Source: Thermococci archaeon
GTDB lineage: Archaea > Methanobacteriota_B > Thermococci > Methanofastidiosales > B48-G16
Reading direction: 5' to 3'
DNA length: 9,542 nt
Assembly: GCA_030668905.1 (NCBI GenBank)
Contig: DAOVEQ010000023.1
Span: forward strand, 1 to 9,542
Below, piece by piece: positions 6,608-9,542 of this stretch (position 1 is its first letter; each line of letters starts with the position of its first letter). Position numbers and translations under genes: made by a program. The notes beneath the pieces were generated by a model. The model made no database searches. It was not told the origin of the DNA and worked only from the letters and a program-made list of their open reading frames with translations.

Positions 6608-7668
6608 AAACCCAGCACCTCATCTATAATCCCCGTTCCTGTCTCATATGCAAAAGACTGGTTTGAAGTTTCCAGATAATTCTTCAGCTCTTTTTTTGGA
6701 GAAAAAAGAAGCTTTTCTTCTCTAAAATCGAAGATTTTTTCAGAGAGTGTTATGTCTTTTAAAATAAAATATAAGGCAGAGTTTGCCTTTTCTCTGATCT
6801 TCTGATAGTTTATATTCTTTTTATCGCCTGCGGGCAGCTTTCCTTCAAGTAAAACTCTTACTATCTTATCGTTTATCTTCTCCAATTTTTCCAATGCTTC
6901 CTCTGTGATCTCAAACCCTGTTTTATTTTCACACGAGATATTGAGATCTATCATCTCTCTTGTTTTCGTTTTAACAAACTCAATGTTCTTATCGATCACG
7001 ACAAAACCTTTATCATCCTCTATCTCAGAGAAGTCATACTTTTCAAGAGACCCCGGATAAACAAATCTTTCTTTTAATATCTGAAACTTATGGATGTGCC
7101 CGAGAGCAACATAGTCATACTCAGGGATCTTTGAAGGTAGAATAGTACTCTCATCAAATGACATGTATCTTTCGCTTGAAAGTTTCGAGCCTTCTATAGT
7201 AGTGTGAAGCATTAATATATTTTTATATCCTCTCTCGGGTCTTTTTATATGATCTTCCGGATTCTCGGTGTAAGGAACACCATATATTTTATAATTTCCT
7301 ATCTTTTTTTCGAATGGCTTTAATCCTACGAATATATGAGGGATAGACATGTAAAGTGCCAGTGGATTTGTTACTCCCCTCGTTCTTGGAGTCTCATGAT
7401 TTCCCGGTATTATAAACGTATTTACATTTACCTCAGAAACTCTGAAAAGTTCTTTTTGAATAAATTTTCTGATGAAATTTGTTGGATTGACCTTATCGAA
7501 GAGATCTCCTGATATTAAAAAAAGTTCAGGCTTGTTCTCCACCACAAAATCTATAACTTCCCTGAAAGCATAACAGAAATCCAGAAGACGAATATTCAAC
7601 CCTGTCTCAGGATCTATCTTGAAGTATCTCGTGATCCCTAAATGAGAGTCTGCGGTGTGAACGATCAT
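6604..7668 (-). CDS. mre11: DNA double-strand break repair nuclease Mre11
   Basis: A 354-residue metallophosphoesterase-fold nuclease (Mn-dependent 3'-5' exonuclease and endonuclease in studied homologues), partner of Rad50. All phosphodiesterase motifs are present: DSH (7-9), GDLFD (54-58), GNHE (89-92), His155 and GHIH (190-193). The cap region (about 235-310) is followed by a C-terminal segment that in homologues binds the base of the Rad50 coiled coil. ATG 7668 is chosen because MIVHTADSHLG aligns with the conserved Mre11 N-terminus. A longer reading from TTG 7746 would add 26 residues overlapping the previous gene and breaking that pattern. The gene starts 40 nt after the regulator stop and overlaps the rad50 start by 4 nt. 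A TATA-like element 24 nt upstream may give a separate leaderless transcript. No herA or nurA is nearby. Confidence 0.95.
   Translation of the reverse strand: MIVHTADSHLGITRYFKIDPETGLNIRLLDFCYAFREVIDFVVENKPELFLISGDLFDKVNPTNFIRKFIQKELFRVSEVNVNTFIIPGNHETPRTRGVTNPLALYMSIPHIFVGLKPFEKKIGNYKIYGVPYTENPEDHIKRPERGYKNILMLHTTIEGSKLSSERYMSFDESTILPSKIPEYDYVALGHIHKFQILKERFVYPGSLEKYDFSEIEDDKGFVVIDKNIEFVKTKTREMIDLNISCENKTGFEITEEALEKLEKINDKIVRVLLEGKLPAGDKKNINYQKIREKANSALYFILKDITLSEKIFDFREEKLLFSPKKELKNYLETSNQSFAYETGTGIIDEVLGF
6616..6621 (-). promoter_or_regulatory. Shine-Dalgarno site for rad50 (supports a TTG start)
   Basis: GAGGTG on the minus strand matches the archaeal anti-Shine-Dalgarno sequence over six bases and lies 8 nt before TTG 6607, inside the mre11 coding region. 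It makes the rare TTG start convincing and suggests deliberate adjustment of Rad50 output. Confidence 0.75.
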
Positions 7669-7685
7669 ATCATCTTTTAGAGTTT

Positions 7686-7695
7686 TATCTTTAAA
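7686..7695 (-). promoter_or_regulatory. Possible internal TATA box before mre11
   Basis: Minus-strand TTTAAAGATA, preceded by the A-rich GAGAAAAC, is centred about 24 nt before ATG 7668, in the only sizeable gap (40 nt) of the operon. No good Shine-Dalgarno sequence precedes this ATG, so a leaderless mre11-rad50 transcript would explain its translation. It is only a sequence resemblance. Confidence 0.3.
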
Positions 7696-7708
7696 GAGTT
7701 TTCTCAGT

Positions 7709-8449
7709 TCAAGGTTTTCTTGCAAACTTGTCCCACATGTAATCAAAGTTCTCTTTTACCCAGGCAACGCAGTCTTTGTTTCCTGTAGTGATGACTGCGT
7801 CCCATCCTGGTTTATCTTCTAAATCCCAGAATCCGAAAAAGGAGGAGATACCGTCAACATATAGCAAGCCCATATACTGAGTTTCAGTATCTATTATTCT
7901 TGTTTTCAAGTTTGAGACTTTTTCTGATACTTTTATAAAAATCTTGTTCTTCTCATATTCTTTTTCTGAAACAATAACACGGGTCTTTGGTCTCTTTTTC
8001 AATGCTGCTACTATATGCATTGTACCAGGTTTGAACACTATTGGCGAAGAAATACACATTTCCTTTTCTGCGTAAGGCTGCATACTGATTGCTTTGTTTA
8101 ATATCTCTTCGTGCCTCTCTACAAGATCAGGCTTTCCTATAATCTGGAAATCTTCACAGAATCTAAACTTTGAAAGAAGTTCGTCTGGAATTATAGATGG
8201 AATTCTTGTTCTGAAAAAATCGAATAGATCTTTTTTTTCTATTATACTTTCATATGTCTCTTTTAGTCTCAAAGCCAAAAACTTGCCCAGAAGAGTAATT
8301 GAATAACTCTGATCTTTTTTAACAAAGATTAGCCCTGATTCCTTCATTTCTTCTAAGACTATGTTAAGCTTTTCATCTTTTATTTTTTCCTTTAGTTCAC
8401 CAACTCTCATTTCTTTTTTAGAGAGTATCTTTAAGACCTCTTCTTCCAT
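7709..8449 (-). CDS. FilR1-type (DUF1724) winged-helix transcriptional regulator
   Basis: 246 residues. The N-terminal winged helix (about 1-58) has a recognition helix near 27-39 and ends in YSITLLGKFLA, a pattern typical of archaeal ArsR-like factors. A helical linker (about 60-100) leads to a C-terminal alpha/beta domain (about 108-240) with DLVERHEEIL and the FGFWDLEDKPGWD stretch, characteristic of the FilR1/methanogenesis-regulatory domain (formerly DUF1724). This family includes archaeal regulators such as Methanosarcina MreA; the domain is presumed to sense a signal or ligand. ATG 8449 lies 2 nt after the stop of the prenyltransferase gene, with a moderate GGAAG upstream, so the two are co-translated. 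Being inside the operon, it may regulate it, possibly through the palindrome at 9378-9396; neither is shown. The family call is from recognition of the domain pattern. Confidence 0.82.
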   Translation of the reverse strand: MEEEVLKILSKKEMRVGELKEKIKDEKLNIVLEEMKESGLIFVKKDQSYSITLLGKFLALRLKETYESIIEKKDLFDFFRTRIPSIIPDELLSKFRFCEDFQIIGKPDLVERHEEILNKAISMQPYAEKEMCISSPIVFKPGTMHIVAALKKRPKTRVIVSEKEYEKNKIFIKVSEKVSNLKTRIIDTETQYMGLLYVDGISSFFGFWDLEDKPGWDAVITTGNKDCVAWVKENFDYMWDKFARKP

Positions 8450-8451
8450 AC

Positions 8452-9333
8452 TTATACGCTTCCAATTATAATTGCTATAGTATATAGCATTACCCCTATA
8501 AGTAGTTTATTGTTCCACTCTCTTCCTTTTTCTGGATCGAAATTAACAAAACATCCTATATATGTAATGATAATCCAGAACATGACAAATGCTCCCAATA
8601 TTGTATAATACTTATTAAACCATCCCATAATAATCGGTATTGGAATAACCAAGACAGACAGAATCCCCAAGGAAAACGAGAGATTAAATGTATTTTTGAT
8701 CCCTATCGTAACAGGTAATGTTCTGCATCCTGCTGTCTTTTCTCCTTTCATGTCATGTATATCCGCTAACATTTGTGAACAAGTAAACAGTAAAACGTAT
8801 CCAGATACTAACACCAACGGCTCAATACCAATAGACCACCCTCTTATTGCTACCCATCCACCTAGAAATGCTGTCGGGGCCGCCAGACCGACGGTAATAT
8901 CCTTTAAGATACCCATTTTTCTCATTCTTATTGGTGGAACAGAGTATATTGCAGTTAGCGCCAACCCAAAAAATGCTACTATCATCAAAGGAATCGTTTC
9001 TACGGGTAAAGCTTTTACGATGAGGATTATCAAAGGAGGAGCTATTATATAATGAAGTATCATATCTTTTTTAGCTTCTTCTGGAGAGAGATCACCTGAT
9101 GGGAGAGGCGCATCAGGTCTTGCGTATTTATCTATCTCTCTGTCAAAATAATCGTTGGCTATATGGGCGATATTAGGTAAAAACCAGAATAAAAAGCATA
9201 CTCCCAAGAGTAAACTAATATCAGGAATGCCCCTATATGCAGCTATCATTCCCGCACAAGCAGATGAGAGACCCATGACAGAAAACTGCGGCCTCTCCAA
9301 ACGAATATACGCTATTAATTTTTTCTTGTTCAC
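8452..9333 (-). CDS. UbiA-family integral membrane prenyltransferase
   Basis: A 293-residue polytopic membrane enzyme that transfers an isoprenoid chain from a prenyl diphosphate to an acceptor. First Asp-rich motif: NDYFDREID (60-68; N60, D61, D64, D68). Second motif: DIHDMKGE (191-198; D191, D194, with Glu198 where Asp is more usual). The linking motif YSVPPIRMRK (130-139) is also present. Around eight or nine hydrophobic segments fit the UbiA fold. In archaea the common member is digeranylgeranylglyceryl phosphate synthase of ether-lipid synthesis. The NDxxDxEID...RPxxPLPSG layout resembles it, but the divergent second motif leaves other UbiA roles (quinone or haem-side-chain prenylation) open. 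The start is GTG 9333, with AAGGTG 5 nt upstream. It is the first gene of the six-gene leftward operon, and its promoter region is shared with a divergent gene. Confidence 0.88.
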   Translation of the reverse strand: MNKKKLIAYIRLERPQFSVMGLSSACAGMIAAYRGIPDISLLLGVCFLFWFLPNIAHIANDYFDREIDKYARPDAPLPSGDLSPEEAKKDMILHYIIAPPLIILIVKALPVETIPLMIVAFFGLALTAIYSVPPIRMRKMGILKDITVGLAAPTAFLGGWVAIRGWSIGIEPLVLVSGYVLLFTCSQMLADIHDMKGEKTAGCRTLPVTIGIKNTFNLSFSLGILSVLVIPIPIIMGWFNKYYTILGAFVMFWIIITYIGCFVNFDPEKGREWNNKLLIGVMLYTIAIIIGSV

Positions 9334-9338
9334 CTAAA

Positions 9339-9344
9339 CACCTT
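9339..9344 (-). promoter_or_regulatory. Shine-Dalgarno site for the prenyltransferase gene
   Basis: AAGGTG on the minus strand ends 5 nt before GTG 9333 and supports this non-ATG start. The next in-frame Met (residue 20) would remove the start of the first conserved segment. Confidence 0.6.
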
Positions 9345-9363
9345 ATCTATATAAAAACCTTTG

Positions 9364-9378
9364 ATATTTAAAACTTTT
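9364..9378 (-). promoter_or_regulatory. BRE/TATA promoter of the six-gene operon
   Basis: On the minus strand AAAAG (9374-9378) followed by TTTTAAATAT (9364-9373) reads as BRE plus TATA. The TATA centre predicts a transcript start near 9342-9345, giving a very short leader that just includes the ribosome binding site. The upstream edge touches the 19-bp palindrome, so a bound regulator would compete with or contact TFB. Confidence 0.5.
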
Positions 9379-9396
9379 GATAAGGATTCCTTATCA
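9378..9396. promoter_or_regulatory. Perfect 19-bp palindromic operator candidate
   Basis: TGATAAGGA (9378-9386), one central T, and TCCTTATCA (9388-9396) form a perfect 9-bp inverted repeat between two divergent promoters. It abuts the BRE of the leftward promoter and lies about ten bases upstream of the BRE of the rightward one. No T-run follows on either strand and the position is upstream of both start sites, so a protein-binding site for a dimeric factor is more likely than a terminator. Candidate binders are the FilR1-type regulator of this operon or the product of the rightward gene. Confidence 0.65.
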
Positions 9397-9403
9397 TGGG
9401 CAT

Positions 9404-9423
9404 AGAGAAAGGCTTATATATAT
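9404..9423 (+). promoter_or_regulatory. BRE/TATA promoter of the rightward gene
   Basis: AGAGAAAGG (9404-9412) followed by TTATATATAT (9414-9423) reads as BRE plus TATA on the plus strand. The predicted transcript start is near 9443-9445, leaving a leader of about 26 nt with GGAG before the ATG at 9470. Confidence 0.6.
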
Positions 9424-9457
9424 CCAATTATTGAAAGAAGTTCATGGAAATAAATGC

Positions 9458-9461
9458 GGAG
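9458..9461 (+). promoter_or_regulatory. Shine-Dalgarno site for the rightward gene
   Basis: GGAG lies 8 nt before ATG 9470 and decides this start over ATG 9444, whose frame ends after 17 codons. Confidence 0.5.
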
Positions 9462-9469
9462 CTGTTAAA

Positions 9470-9542
9470 ATGGAATCTGATTTTATTCTGGCTTTAATAG
9501 AGATAGCTAAAAAGCGAGGAGGAAAAATAACGAGTGTAGAGC
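9470..9542 (+). CDS. Partial gene, N-terminus of a probable helix-turn-helix protein (possibly RibK/RbkR)
   Basis: ATG 9470 opens a frame that runs to the window edge (24 codons visible). The peptide begins MESDFILALIEIAKKRGGKI and continues TSVE: a hydrophobic first helix, a glycine turn and the start of a second helix (K-I-T-S-V-E), as at the N-terminus of many archaeal winged-helix domains. This resembles the helix-turn-helix that precedes CTP-dependent riboflavin kinase in the archaeal RbkR bifunctional regulators, but the visible part cannot separate that from other winged-helix proteins. A TATA/BRE element and GGAG support the start. The gene is divergent from the prenyltransferase operon and shares with it a palindromic site that it might bind itself. 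Confidence 0.6.
   Translation, partial: MESDFILALIEIAKKRGGKITSVE

Noticed and set aside
7669..7746. N-terminal extension of Mre11 from TTG 7746
   Set aside because: It adds 26 residues before the conserved Mre11 N-terminus, uses a TTG, and overlaps the regulator gene by 38 nt. ATG 7668 matches the family.
9347..9356. TTTTATATAG-like TATA box for the prenyltransferase gene
   Set aside because: It is only about 15-20 nt from GTG 9333, so transcription would start inside the gene and lose the Shine-Dalgarno site; the upstream box at 9364-9373 fits better.
1..9542. CRISPR array, insertion sequence, rRNA or integrase-type mobile element
   Set aside because: No spaced direct repeats, terminal inverted repeats with transposase, or rRNA-like sequence was seen anywhere in the window.

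Overview
The window is AT-rich archaeal chromosomal DNA, most likely from a euryarchaeon. Four things point to archaea. It has an Mre11/Rad50 pair with archaeal features. It has a transcription factor of the FilR1 (formerly DUF1724) type, a family known mainly from methanogens and relatives. It has a DUF432-like protein. Its start regions carry TATA/BRE promoters, and several genes have the TATA box about 26 nt before the start codon, as in leaderless archaeal transcripts. The exact lineage cannot be told from the sequence.

Layout. Nearly everything reads leftwards (minus strand). From right to left, a tightly packed run of six genes covers 9333 to 2661: a UbiA-type membrane prenyltransferase, a FilR1-type winged-helix regulator, mre11, rad50, a DUF432-like protein and an MscS channel. 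Junctions are 2 nt, 40 nt, a 4-nt overlap (TTGA), 0 nt, and a 1-nt overlap (TGATG), so this looks like one operon, perhaps with an internal promoter before mre11. To its left are two tandem paralogous genes (1402-2619 and 99-1259). Each encodes an unusual regulator-like protein made of two successive winged-helix plus ferredoxin-like (Lrp/RAM-like) modules, and each has its own leaderless-type promoter. Between them lies a short GC-rich, structured stretch with a terminator-like hairpin. At the extreme left edge a CxxC (zinc-ribbon-like) gene begins.

At the right edge, 9334-9469 is a divergent promoter region. It has two back-to-back TATA boxes with a perfect 19-bp palindrome between them, then the start of a rightward gene whose first 24 codons could be the winged helix of a riboflavin-kinase/regulator (RbkR-like) protein, though too little is visible to decide.

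Working together: Mre11 (nuclease) and Rad50 (ABC-ATPase with zinc hook) form the double-strand-break processing complex. The upstream regulator may control the operon. The prenyltransferase and the DUF432-MscS pair are membrane-related genes with no obvious biochemical link to repair. The usual archaeal partners HerA and NurA are not in the window. The most promising material for follow-up is the tandem double-module regulators, the structured GC-rich element between them, and the palindromic operator.
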